A stretch of DNA of 51,825 nt from Methanobacteriota archaeon (lineage in GTDB: Archaea > Methanobacteriota > Methanobacteria > Methanobacteriales > Methanobacteriaceae), in assembly GCA_023436175.1 (NCBI GenBank), contig JAEZKE010000057.1:1-51825 (forward strand). The letters run 5' to 3'. Position numbers and translations under genes: made by a program. Shown here piece by piece: positions 18,757-28,668 of this stretch (its first letter is position 1; each line of letters begins with the position of its first letter). A model generated the notes under the pieces. It had not been told where the DNA came from. It did no database searches and saw nothing but the letters and a program-made list of their open reading frames with translations.

Positions 18757-19275
18757 TTACTGTCCTTTTCCACTTGCAGGAGGAGTAAATACCCTTTGTG
18801 CAAGTTCGCTGTCAAGCATGAATAGACTACTTGTAGACTCACCTGTAAGTTTAATTTTTTGAAGCACAGCATTTGCTGACTCTTCTTCTTCAACCTGCTC
18901 TGACACAAACCACTGCAGGAAGTTATTTGTTGCATGATCACTTTCAGAAATTGCTAAATCTACTAAAGCGTTTATCAAACCTGTAACTTTCTGTTCATGT
19001 TTATAAACATGCTCAAATGCTGCTTGAGGAGATTCCCACTGCGATGGAGGTTCTTCTATAGAAGATAAGATTACTCTTTCCCCTCTCTGTACAATGTAAT
19101 CATAAAATTTCATTGCATGGGCCATTTCTTCCTGTGCCTGGACTCTCATCCAGTTTCCAAATCCAGCCATTTCAATAGACTCAAAATACGCTTCCATTGA
19201 TAGATAAAGATATGCTGAATAAAGTTCTGCATTTAGCTGATAATTTAAAGCATTTAAAACATTTTCTTTAATCAT
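18757..19275 (-). CDS. ftnA: Ferritin
   Basis: 172 residues. Di-iron ferroxidase residues are visible in NAELYSAYLYLSMEAYFE (Glu, about residue 17), EEMAHAMKFYDYI (Glu-x-x-His, about 50) and EQKVTGLINALVDLA (Glu near 94). It is a non-haem bacterial-type ferritin that oxidises and stores iron, lowering Fenton chemistry. It lies on the same strand as FprA (38 bp) and a T-run follows its stop codon. A GGGTGAT ribosome binding site precedes the ATG. Confidence 0.93.
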   Translation of the reverse strand: MIKENVLNALNYQLNAELYSAYLYLSMEAYFESIEMAGFGNWMRVQAQEEMAHAMKFYDYIVQRGERVILSSIEEPPSQWESPQAAFEHVYKHEQKVTGLINALVDLAISESDHATNNFLQWFVSEQVEEEESANAVLQKIKLTGESTSSLFMLDSELAQRVFTPPASGKGQ

Positions 19276-19313
19276 TCAATATCACCCATAATAGTTGAAT
19301 AAATCCATATTTT

Positions 19314-20495
19314 TTATAATAAGCCACTATCTTTATGTTTTTTAATAATTTCTTCTGCCAATACATCTATTTTTTTAAAGTCATCTTCCTTTGGAAATCC
19401 CTTGACAACAACTGGATCAATAATTTCAGCCCGTATATTAGTTAAAGCTCCTTTAAGTAGTTCAACCGTTCTTCCACCCCATCCATAAGAGCCTATTATA
19501 GACACAAACTTCAATTTAGGTCGCAGCGCATTTACAAGATATGCGGCATAAACTGCACTTGGATGGGGACCAGTTAAAACAGTTGGAGTAGCAATTATAA
19601 GTGTTGATGCATCTACAAGGGATGTAGCCACATCTCCAATATCAGAAGCTGTTAAATTAAATAGTTTAACAGTTATACCATTTTTAACTAATATGTCCAT
19701 TAAATAGTATACTATTTCCTTAGTACTGCCATGCATGGATATGTAAGGTATAACTACCTCATTTTCAGTTTCATTAGATATCCACTTTTTATAAGCTTCA
19801 AAAATAAGTTCTGGTCTACTATAAACTGGACCATGACTTGGTGCAACCATTTCAATAGGAATATCTTTAATTTTTTCCATGTTCTTCTGGATAAACATCC
19901 GAAATGGCATCATTATTTCTGCATAATACCTCTTTGCAGCTATATATGTCACAGCTTCATCAGTTACAAAGGGGTTGCTTTCTGCAAGATGTGATCCAAA
20001 GAAATCACATGAAAATAAGATTTTATCTTCCTCAAGATATGTAGACATGGTTTCAGGCCAGTGCACCCACGGAGTATAAATAAATTTAAGGGTTTTATCT
20101 CCAAGAGAAAGTGTTTCTCCGTCTTCAATAGTTATAAATTTCTCATCAGGAATTAAAAGTAAGTCTTTAAGCATTTCTTTGCATTTTGGGCTGGTTATGA
20201 TATTTGCATCCGGATAAATTTCTAGAATTCCAGGTATTGACCCAGAATGATCCTGTTCAGCATGATGAGATATGATGTAATCAATGTCTACATTTAGTTC
20301 CTGAAGATTATTCACCAGTTCCCCTATTTTAGTTGGATCCACTGTATCTAATAACGCTGTTTTTTCACTTCCCCGTATTAAATAGGAATTATATGTTGTA
20401 CCTGCTGGAAGGGATATGATTTCATCAAACAATGCCCTATCCCAATCTATAGCACCTACTGCATATATTCCAGGTTTTAGTACTCGGGATGTCAT
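19314..20495 (-). CDS. fprA: F420H2 oxidase / FprA-type flavodiiron protein
   Basis: About 393 residues from the ATG at 20495 (MTSRVLKPGIYAVGAIDWD). A longer in-frame ATG at 20570 would run into the rubredoxin gene and is rejected. The N-terminal metallo-beta-lactamase domain has the di-iron ligands HHAEQDHSGS and the HWPETMSTYL region; the C-terminal flavodoxin domain starts near IPYISMHGSTKEIVYY. In methanogens FprA reduces O2 to water with F420H2. It overlaps or abuts the rubredoxin gene, a natural electron partner. Confidence 0.93.
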   Translation of the reverse strand: MTSRVLKPGIYAVGAIDWDRALFDEIISLPAGTTYNSYLIRGSEKTALLDTVDPTKIGELVNNLQELNVDIDYIISHHAEQDHSGSIPGILEIYPDANIITSPKCKEMLKDLLLIPDEKFITIEDGETLSLGDKTLKFIYTPWVHWPETMSTYLEEDKILFSCDFFGSHLAESNPFVTDEAVTYIAAKRYYAEIMMPFRMFIQKNMEKIKDIPIEMVAPSHGPVYSRPELIFEAYKKWISNETENEVVIPYISMHGSTKEIVYYLMDILVKNGITVKLFNLTASDIGDVATSLVDASTLIIATPTVLTGPHPSAVYAAYLVNALRPKLKFVSIIGSYGWGGRTVELLKGALTNIRAEIIDPVVVKGFPKEDDFKKIDVLAEEIIKKHKDSGLL

Positions 20496-20496
20496 T

Positions 20497-20658
20497 TTAA
20501 TCAACAGGTTCAAATTGGTCTTTCCCGACTCCACACATTGGGCAAAGCCAGTCATCAGGTAAATCTTCAAAAGGGGTACCTGCTTCTATTCCAGAAATAG
20601 CATCGCCTTCTTCAGGGTCATATATGTAACCGCAAGCTGTACACATGTATTTTTTCAT
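20497..20658 (-). CDS. rub: Rubredoxin 1
   Basis: 53 residues: MKKYMCTACGYIYDPEEGDA onward, with both CxxC pairs (CTACGY and CPMCGVG) binding one Fe. It ends two bases before the fprA start, so the two are translated from one mRNA and rubredoxin may donate electrons to FprA or to the peroxide and superoxide enzymes nearby. A ribosome binding site (GGAGG type) precedes the ATG. It has the classic acidic rubredoxin sequence with DDWLCPMCGVGKDQFEP. Confidence 0.95.
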   Translation of the reverse strand: MKKYMCTACGYIYDPEEGDAISGIEAGTPFEDLPDDWLCPMCGVGKDQFEPVD

Positions 20659-20742
20659 TTTTCAACCTCCACGGGTTATTGATGTTTAAAACATTAAACA
20701 ATTTAAATATGAGACTTATTTATTTTAAGTTTTTTCATAATA

Positions 20743-20907
20743 TTACCTGATTTCAACAAATCGGATTTTGCCGGCACCACAACTAGGACAGCGCCATAAA
20801 TCAGGCAAATCATCAAATACTGTACCTGGATCTGTTTTTGTTTTAGGTTCTCCCTTTTCGGGATCGTATATATAACCACATACCTTACATTTATACTTGT
20901 TTACCAT
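20743..20907 (-). CDS. Rubredoxin 2
   Basis: 54 residues: MVNKYKCKVCGYIYDPEKGE onward, with CKVCGY and CPSCGAG iron-binding pairs and an unusual basic tail, KIRFVEIR, in place of the common KDxFEP. It lies 84 bp upstream of rubredoxin 1. It is more like rubredoxin 3 than rubredoxin 1 (shared LWRCPxCGAGKIRF), pointing to a gene duplication. Electron carrier; partner unknown. Confidence 0.93.
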   Translation of the reverse strand: MVNKYKCKVCGYIYDPEKGEPKTKTDPGTVFDDLPDLWRCPSCGAGKIRFVEIR

Positions 20908-20935
20908 TGAATCAACCTTTCAAGCCTTTTAACTG

Positions 20936-21094
20936 TTACCTGATCATCATAAATCGAATTTTACCTGCCCCACATTTTGGACAGCGCCACAGTTCGGGTA
21001 AATTATCAAATGCCGTGCCTGGAGGTGTTCCGGTTCTGGGTTCACCTACTTCAGGATCATAAATATATCCACAGACTTTACATCTATATCTCAT
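20936..21094 (-). CDS. Rubredoxin 3
   Basis: 52 residues: MRYRCKVCGYIYDPEVGEPR onward, CKVCGY and CPKCGAG pairs, ending KIRFMMIR. It is first in the series of three rubredoxins on the minus strand, with a GGAGGAT ribosome binding site at the start. Rubredoxins 2 and 3 share the GEPxTxTxPGTxFD and LPxLWRCPxCGAGKIRF blocks. Their basic C-termini, unlike that of rubredoxin 1, suggest a different redox partner. Confidence 0.93.
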   Translation of the reverse strand: MRYRCKVCGYIYDPEVGEPRTGTPPGTAFDNLPELWRCPKCGAGKIRFMMIR

Positions 21095-21323
21095 TGATTA
21101 GATCCTCCTTTTTATACCTCCCAAAAAACTTCATTTTAATTTTTTATACTTTACTTTTGTTGTTTAATATTTATAAATCTTTAAGAATTATTTACGTATT
21201 CCATTATTTTTAAGGAATTAAAACCATTAGTAATATCTTTAAACGTTTAAATTTTATATAAAAATAATATAATCAATTTCAATCTATTTCAAAGACATAT
21301 TACATAAATTTATAAGTTAAATG

Positions 21324-21755
21324 TTAATATGGTCTTTCCCATGACTCTATATCTCCTTTTACTATTTTAAAAATAGGATTTGGCCGGGGAAAATTTATTT
21401 TCATTAACATCTCATATCCTTTAGGATCTCTTATCTTGAGTTTTCTTTTTAAATGTTTAAACTCGTACAGCATTTGCCCTTCAGTTACTTCAATTTTAGA
21501 GTCTGTAAACTTAAAACCAATTTTATCTCTTTTAAAAGTATAATTTCTTCTTTTTGATTCTTTGTAAACGCTTAATAAGTAAGTATCAATTGCAAGTACC
21601 GGATTATCCTGTTCTTTAAATCTTTCAAGCTGAGGGTGATTTTTATAACCTTTAGTCTTGCCGGTAAGAACATTTCTGGCCATAATTCCCTCTCTCCAAA
21701 GCGCAACAAAGCCCTTAACGTCAAGATATTCAGGATGCAAACTCCACAATCTCAT
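21324..21755 (-). CDS. Pyrimidine-dimer DNA glycosylase / endonuclease V family protein
   Basis: 143 residues beginning MRLWSLHPEYLDVKGFVALW, then REGIMARNVLTGKTKGYKNH and HPQLERFKEQDNP, the signature of the T4 endonuclease V-like family (Pyr_excise). Such enzymes excise UV-induced cyclobutane dimers. An in-frame ATG at 21770 exists, but GGAGA lies between it and the ATG at 21755, so the latter is the start. Decayed copies of its start region lie just upstream between hairpins, described separately. Function in this archaeon is inferred from the family. Confidence 0.8.
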   Translation of the reverse strand: MRLWSLHPEYLDVKGFVALWREGIMARNVLTGKTKGYKNHPQLERFKEQDNPVLAIDTYLLSVYKESKRRNYTFKRDKIGFKFTDSKIEVTEGQMLYEFKHLKRKLKIRDPKGYEMLMKINFPRPNPIFKIVKGDIESWERPY

Positions 21756-21987
21756 AGCTTTCTCCAACATTCGATTGGTAGCCGCGAAAACTACGTTTTC
21801 GCAGGCTCCATAATCTCATGTTATCACCAATTTACATGAGACTATGGGCCACAAAAAAATATAATTTTTTTGTAGGCTGTCAGAACTGTAAGTTCTGACG
21901 CCGCAAACATGAAATGTTTGCAGGCTCCACAATCTCATAGTTTCACCGATACATTCGATTGGAAGCCTTACGGCTTCATAATCTCAC
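21741..21987 (-). repeat. Repeated copies of the glycosylase start region, separated by hairpins
   Basis: On the minus strand the start region ATGAGATTGTGGAGT (21741-21755) recurs as ATGAGATTATGGAGC (21805-21819), ATGAGATTGTGGAGC (21924-21938) and a decayed GTGAGATTATGAAGC (21973-21987). Two copies keep a GGTG ribosome binding site. The linker CATTCGATTGGTAGCC (21768-21783, + strand) recurs at 21952-21967 with one change. Between copies lie hairpins of the form GCC-stem-triloop-stem-A-GGC. Confidence 0.8.
21780..21925. repeat. Four GCC/GGC-clamped triloop hairpins
   Basis: Units: 21780-21807 (stem GCGAAAAC, loop TAC), 21848-21877 (stem ACAAAAAAAT, loop ATA), 21875-21902 (stem GTCAGAACT, loop GTA) and 21900-21925 (stem GCAAACAT, loop GAA). 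Each stem is perfect, has a 3-base loop, and is closed by a GCC/GGC clamp with one unpaired A or T between clamp and stem. The stem sequences are unrelated to each other, so the structure and not the sequence is conserved. They lie in the leader of the glycosylase gene. Confidence 0.8.
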
Positions 21988-22145
21988 ATTTAACTCCCAT
22001 CCATACTAATATAAAATTAAAGTCATTCCTAATTTTAACCTATGAAATTCAAACAAATAAACATTAACAAAGATTTAAAAACTAATTACAAATTTGGACA
22101 TATAATACCCATTAAAAATTAAAAAAAGTATAAAAAGAACTATAA
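21988..22145. other. Intergenic region upstream of the hairpin array
   Basis: AT-rich DNA with no reading frame between the glycosylase leader and the end of the stress protein at 22146. It should hold the promoter of the glycosylase transcript. Confidence 0.4.
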
Positions 22146-22541
22146 TTATTTAACAAGCAGTACAGGCACGTCTACAGATTTTAAAATACTTTCAGCTACG
22201 CTGCCGAGTATTAATTTCTCTAAACCCTTCTTTCCATGGGTTCCAATAATAACAATATCTGCATTCATCCTTCGGGTTATAGTAGGTATATCCTTACGCG
22301 GATCTCCAAATACAAGGATTTCATCAACTACTACATCCTCTTTTTTAGCTTTTTCACTTAATTTTTTTAGTATGGATTTACCTTCATCTTCAAGAACATC
22401 ATAGGGATAAATAAGCTTTTCATCAATTACATAGACTCCAACTATTCTTGCATTGTATTTATTTGCCATGGAAATTGCTATATCTTCAGCCCTTCCAGCA
22501 TATTCAGAACCATCTGTTGGAACCAATATCGTTTTAAACAT
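22146..22541 (-). CDS. Universal stress protein (UspA family), short type
   Basis: 131 residues: MFKTILVPTDGSEYAGRAED at the N-terminus and GTHGKKGLEKLILGSVAESI at the C-terminus (G-x2-G-x9-G-S), so it should bind ATP. It is shorter than the two paralogues at 3529 and 12324 because it lacks the CKGxCK insert. It lies 62 bp downstream of the flavin reductase-like gene, on the same strand, within the oxygen-defence region. Confidence 0.9.
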   Translation of the reverse strand: MFKTILVPTDGSEYAGRAEDIAISMANKYNARIVGVYVIDEKLIYPYDVLEDEGKSILKKLSEKAKKEDVVVDEILVFGDPRKDIPTITRRMNADIVIIGTHGKKGLEKLILGSVAESILKSVDVPVLLVK

Positions 22542-22603
22542 TTAATACACTCCTTACACAATTTAGATGATCAGGTCTAATCTTTCATAACCTGTTCAAA
22601 TAT

Positions 22604-23155
22604 TTATTCAACCTTTCGGAGATTATCTCCAACTACAAAATTCACTCCACCAACATGTAAAACTGGTTTTAGCTTTTCAACATCTAAATTACCATCTTTT
22701 AGAGAATTTTCTTGAGCACTTACATTTAGAACTTCTCCTACGATGATATTGTGATCTCCTGCATTTTTGATCCAGTGCACTTTACACTCGATACATGCAA
22801 TACATTCTTCAATTCCTGGTGGTGAAACTTTTTTAGAAGGTTTAGAAGTAAGATCTGCTTTTTCTATTTCATTTACGCCATATGGAAATTTTTCACCAGT
22901 TATCCATAGTTTATTTAATATATCTTCCTTTGGAATATTCACCACAAACTCATCAACTTCTTCTATATTTTTATAAGTATCATGAGATGTAACTGATGCA
23001 AATGCAATTAACGGCGGATCCATTGAAACGGGCATTGTAAAAGAAAATGGGGCCGCATTTACTTCTCCTTTCTTATTAACAGTTGTTACAATAATTGTTG
23101 GCCGTGGAGCTAGTACCTTATATGCATTTTCTGTACCTATTTCTTCAAAGCTCAT
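22604..23155 (-). CDS. Flavin reductase-like (flavoredoxin) FMN-binding protein
   Basis: 183 residues. The split-barrel FMN-binding fold is indicated by PRPTIIVTTVNKKGEVNAAP near the N-terminus and by FSFTMPVSMDPPLIAFASV, with SHDTYKNIEEVDEFVVNIP after it. A cysteine-containing EECIACIECKVHWIK follows near residue 116. Family members bind FMN and pass electrons between flavin, NAD(P)H or iron-sulphur partners. An AAAGGTGAT ribosome binding site precedes the ATG. It heads the block upstream of the stress protein. Confidence 0.88.
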   Translation of the reverse strand: MSFEEIGTENAYKVLAPRPTIIVTTVNKKGEVNAAPFSFTMPVSMDPPLIAFASVTSHDTYKNIEEVDEFVVNIPKEDILNKLWITGEKFPYGVNEIEKADLTSKPSKKVSPPGIEECIACIECKVHWIKNAGDHNIIVGEVLNVSAQENSLKDGNLDVEKLKPVLHVGGVNFVVGDNLRKVE

Positions 23156-23524
23156 TTAATCACCTTTTAATCAATTAATAAAATTTAATGGATATTAAAT
23201 GGCAGCTATTCTAATTTCTCATCTAAATATCTAATTCTTGCCATTATCATTACAATTATATTTATAAGTTGCATAATTTATTATTTTGCATTAAATATTT
23301 GGATAATTATAATAAGTATTCATTTTTAACAATATTAAATTGGAGTTTATAGTATTTAATTTAATAAAGGAGTTTAAAAATTAAAAATAGAACTTACTAA
23401 ATCTAAAAATAAGTATTGAGATAGTATATTACATTAACATATACAAATATTAAACTGATTTATAAAACTGCGGAAATACTGCATAATACCTTGAATTCTT
23501 CTTTTGTTATCAACTTCAAATTAA
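23156..23524. other. Intergenic region, no gene found
   Basis: 369 bp of AT-rich DNA between the flavin reductase-like gene start and the histidine kinase stop, both on the minus strand. I see no reading frame and no stable fold. It should contain the promoter of the flavin reductase and stress protein pair. Confidence 0.4.
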
Positions 23525-25849
<2,325 letters not shown>

Positions 25850-25876
25850 GATACTTATTGAATTAGTTTCACATGA

Positions 25877-25887
25877 TTTTATATATA
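25877..25887 (-). promoter_or_regulatory. TATA box of the histidine kinase gene
   Basis: On the minus strand the sequence reads TATATATAAAA, about 30 bp before the ATG at 25849, the usual place for an archaeal TATA box. The proximal palindrome ends 11 bp upstream of it, where the BRE element and an activator or repressor would sit. If transcription starts about 25 bp downstream, the mRNA is nearly leaderless for 25849 or has a short leader for 25819. Confidence 0.5.
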
Positions 25888-25898
25888 ATTAAATTATT

Positions 25899-25954
25899 TG
25901 TGCTAATTAGCACATGAAATGAAGAATATTAAGTTCTTTGTGATAATTATCACA
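25899..25954. promoter_or_regulatory. Twin 16-bp palindromic operators
   Basis: TGTGCTAATTAGCACA (25899-25914) and TGTGATAATTATCACA (25939-25954) are both perfect palindromes sharing TGTG-N-TAATTA-N-CACA, with centres exactly 40 bp apart (about four helical turns). They lie directly upstream of the TATA box of the histidine kinase gene. The second matches the CRP-type pattern TGTGA-N6-TCACA. They are very probably binding sites of a dimeric regulator, acting as activator or repressor; the regulator is unknown. Confidence 0.7.
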
Positions 25955-26266
25955 TAAATTGAATAATTGGGAATTATTATACTTAAAAACTATTAAAAAA
26001 ATAATGAAAATTAGTTATATTCTGGTTTTCAAATTTTTGGCAGTCCAACAACAATCATCATCTTTTGTTTAATTTTAATGTTTTTCTGCAATTTTACAAT
26101 ATACTGTTAAAAACTGTCTTTATGTATTCATGTACAAAAACACATTTGTGACATGTTTTAACATACGAAAATTAAATTAAATGTAGTTATTGATAATTAA
26201 TACAGATTATGTATATAATCCGATTTAATTATCTTACTTACACATTATACTAATTATAACGTAGAA
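25955..26266. other. Intergenic region between the kinase operators and atwA
   Basis: 312 bp of AT-rich sequence, between the promoter of the histidine kinase and the stop codon of atwA (both minus strand). No reading frame or clear fold was found. Confidence 0.4.
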
Positions 26267-27973
26267 TTAGTCATTATTCATTAGATAATCTGCTTTACAT
26301 GTTTTAATGAATTTGTCACATAGTTTTTGAGGATCACCATCACCAACAAGTTTTCCATCTTCAATCATTATAGCCCTTGTTGTAACTTCCCTGATGAAAT
26401 CTACGTGGTGGCTTACCATTAAAATAGTTGTATTAAATTTCCTGTTTATCCTTTTAAGAGAATTTGATACCACCCTTAATGTAAGAGGGTCAAGATCTCC
26501 AAATGGTTCATCTAATATTAAAACCTCAGGATTAGATGTTAGTACTAAAGCTAAAGTAGCTCTAACCTTTTGACCACCAGATAGTTCATAAGAACGCCTT
26601 TCCAGGATATCAAGAGGCAAATCAAGCGCTTCAAAAACAGGTTTCGCATATTTTTTAACCTCTTTATCAGGGAACTTTGGAAATAGAAGATCTAAAATGT
26701 CAGGTTTAAGCTCAATTTTTTCCAATCTTGCTTTAGCTTCATGTTCTGGGAGATCAGTAAGCTGGTATAGGACATCAAGGATTTTATCACTTATTCCCAG
26801 TTTTTCAGCTGTTTTACGTGCTTTAGCTATAACATTTTCATCTTTAACTCCAAGCCGTGATGCAATTTGATCTTTAATGGTTGCATAGTGAGTAAGAGCA
26901 AATTCCTGGTGCATAAATCCCATTTTTCGCCTTACATTCATTCTCTCTAACCCTAAATCCTGCATATCCACCCATTCACTATTCAATTTAAAAAAGATAG
27001 ATCCCGAGTCTGGAGCATCAAGACCAGCCACCATTCGAAGTAAAACTGTTTTTCCAGCTCCGCTTGAGCCTATTAAAGACACTATCTCCCCTTTTTTAAT
27101 ATCAAAGTTTATATCTTTAATTTGGAGGGTATTTCCACCTTTTAAAAGGAAAAATCTCTTATCCAAATCATTTACTTTTATTATAGAATCCCCTATATTT
27201 TCAGGGCCTGATAGAGGTTCAACTGGTTCCATCGGCTCTATAAATTTGGCAATTATTTCCTCAGGAGAACCTTCATCACTAATTTTTCCATTTTCCATTA
27301 AAACTAGCCTATCTGAGAGGTATCTGTGAACATCTGGGAGGTGGGATACGAGGACAATTGTAACGCCTAACTCTTTATTTATATTTTTAATGGCATCTAA
27401 AATTTCCTGTTTTGTTTTAGGGCATGACATAGTAGCAGGTTCATCAAGTAGTAAGACTTTCGGCTGTTTTGCAAGCTGTCTTGCCATTATAAGCCTTTGT
27501 TTTTCACCGCCGCTTAAAACTGGAGCATAATGATTTATCTTATGACCAAGACCCACAATCTCAAGTATTTCCTTTGCCCGATCTCCGAACTCAGCTATGG
27601 AGTCATCTACATCTTGTAGAGATTCATCACCGTATTTAACTCCAGATAATTTCCTTACAACGTTTTGAAGAGCAGTTTCTCCCCATAAACCAAATGACCT
27701 TTGAAGATGAATTGCAGTTGCTTGTTTAAGTTTTGCAAAATAGTAGGGACTTGAATCTGAAGAAACTTCTATGCCATCAAGAGTTATTTTACCGCTGTCA
27801 AATGGTTCGACACCCCTGAGAACTCTCAATAAGGAACTTTTCCCAGATCCACTCATTCCTATTATTCCAACAATTTCACCTTGATTAACATTCAGGTTTA
27901 TATCATTTAAAGCCTCGATTTCTTCACCGTTTTCCATTTTATATATCTTGGATAAGTTTTCCACTTTTATCAT
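26267..27973 (-). CDS. atwA: Methyl-coenzyme M reductase activation component A2 (twin ABC ATPase)
   Basis: 568 residues with two ABC ATPase domains. Domain 1 has the Walker A GMSGSGKSSLLRVL (about 39-52), the signature LSGGEKQRL and Walker B VLLLDEPA; domain 2 has GSSGAGKTVLLRMV (about 303), ELSGGQKVRATLAL and VLILDEPF. No membrane domain: it is soluble, as expected for the AtwA/A2 protein that helps reductively activate methyl-coenzyme M reductase with ATP. An AAGGTGTGATGA ribosome binding region precedes the ATG. The mcr genes are not in this window. Confidence 0.88.
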   Translation of the reverse strand: MIKVENLSKIYKMENGEEIEALNDINLNVNQGEIVGIIGMSGSGKSSLLRVLRGVEPFDSGKITLDGIEVSSDSSPYYFAKLKQATAIHLQRSFGLWGETALQNVVRKLSGVKYGDESLQDVDDSIAEFGDRAKEILEIVGLGHKINHYAPVLSGGEKQRLIMARQLAKQPKVLLLDEPATMSCPKTKQEILDAIKNINKELGVTIVLVSHLPDVHRYLSDRLVLMENGKISDEGSPEEIIAKFIEPMEPVEPLSGPENIGDSIIKVNDLDKRFFLLKGGNTLQIKDINFDIKKGEIVSLIGSSGAGKTVLLRMVAGLDAPDSGSIFFKLNSEWVDMQDLGLERMNVRRKMGFMHQEFALTHYATIKDQIASRLGVKDENVIAKARKTAEKLGISDKILDVLYQLTDLPEHEAKARLEKIELKPDILDLLFPKFPDKEVKKYAKPVFEALDLPLDILERRSYELSGGQKVRATLALVLTSNPEVLILDEPFGDLDPLTLRVVSNSLKRINRKFNTTILMVSHHVDFIREVTTRAIMIEDGKLVGDGDPQKLCDKFIKTCKADYLMNND

Positions 27974-28417
27974 TCATCACACCTTGGTTCATAAATTAAA
28001 CAATCTATTCAAATTTAGTTATCTGACTTGATATTGGCAAATTAAATCTTTAAAAATATTGATCAAAGCTATTTATTAATTTTAAGATTACATCTTCGTT
28101 TTTTTAAGCCATTTGAAGAACTTTCATGGAGTCTAACTCAAAAGAATATTATCTGTAGAATTACTTCTTTAGTTAATATTAAACAAAGTGATTTAAATTG
28201 TTATGCTAATTTTTATATCACCATTTAAACTTAGCAGATTAGTAATAAATTTTTATTTAAAAGTAGTAAAATACTTAAATTTCAAATTTCAAAAATGAAA
28301 TTAGAGAAAATATGTTTTAGGTTAATCAAAATTTATAGAAGCTAATTCAAGCTATAACCTCTCTTAACAGGCCGATTTATTATCTCAAGATTAAGTTAAT
28401 TTATATTGGTTCCAAGT
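27974..28417. other. Intergenic region, no gene found
   Basis: About 440 bp of AT-rich DNA between divergent atwA and the DUF2795 gene. It must hold both promoters. The only structure noted is the small palindrome at its right end, described separately. Confidence 0.4.
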
Positions 28418-28434
28418 TATCTCATCATGAGATA
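28418..28434. repeat. Palindrome TATCTCA-TCA-TGAGATA before the DUF2795 gene
   Basis: Perfect 7-bp arms with a 3-base centre, ending 10 bases before the GGAGGTG ribosome binding site of the DUF2795 gene. It could be an operator or a short leader hairpin of the triloop family. Confidence 0.4.
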
Positions 28435-28455
28435 GCAATGCGTGGAGGTGAAAAT

Positions 28456-28668
28456 TTGGCACAAAAACGACAGAGAAGATTTAGTGTAAGTCCTGCACAG
28501 GTTGAAAAATCCATAAAGGGCACACGTTTTCCTGCACAAAAACAAGATTTAATCCAAAGAGCAAAAGAAAATCATGCTAATCAGGATGTTTTAGACGTTT
28601 TACAAAATATGCCTGACAAACAATTCAATTCTCCTGTAGATATAAGCAAAGCAATGGGAAAAATGTAA
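28456..28668 (+). CDS. DUF2795 family protein
   Basis: 70 residues from a TTG at 28456: AQKRQRRFSVSPAQVEKSIK onward, through VLDVLQNMPDKQFNSPVDIS to KAMGKM. This matches the DUF2795 family of small proteins of unknown function, in which a helical domain ends with the conserved LP-D-F-S-P-DI-KA pattern. The GGAGGTG ribosome binding site (28444-28450) lies five bases before this TTG, so an upstream ATG at 28438 that contains the site is unlikely to be used. Confidence 0.8.
   Translation: MAQKRQRRFSVSPAQVEKSIKGTRFPAQKQDLIQRAKENHANQDVLDVLQNMPDKQFNSPVDISKAMGKM

Noticed and set aside
20496..20570. Longer N-terminus for FprA
   Set aside because: It would overlap the rubredoxin coding sequence in another frame, and the MTSRVLKPGIY start agrees with the family.
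25899..25954. Assignment of the twin palindromes to CRP
   Set aside because: The second site fits TGTGA-N6-TCACA, but the first does not, and no CRP-like gene is in the window; only an unnamed dimeric regulator is claimed.
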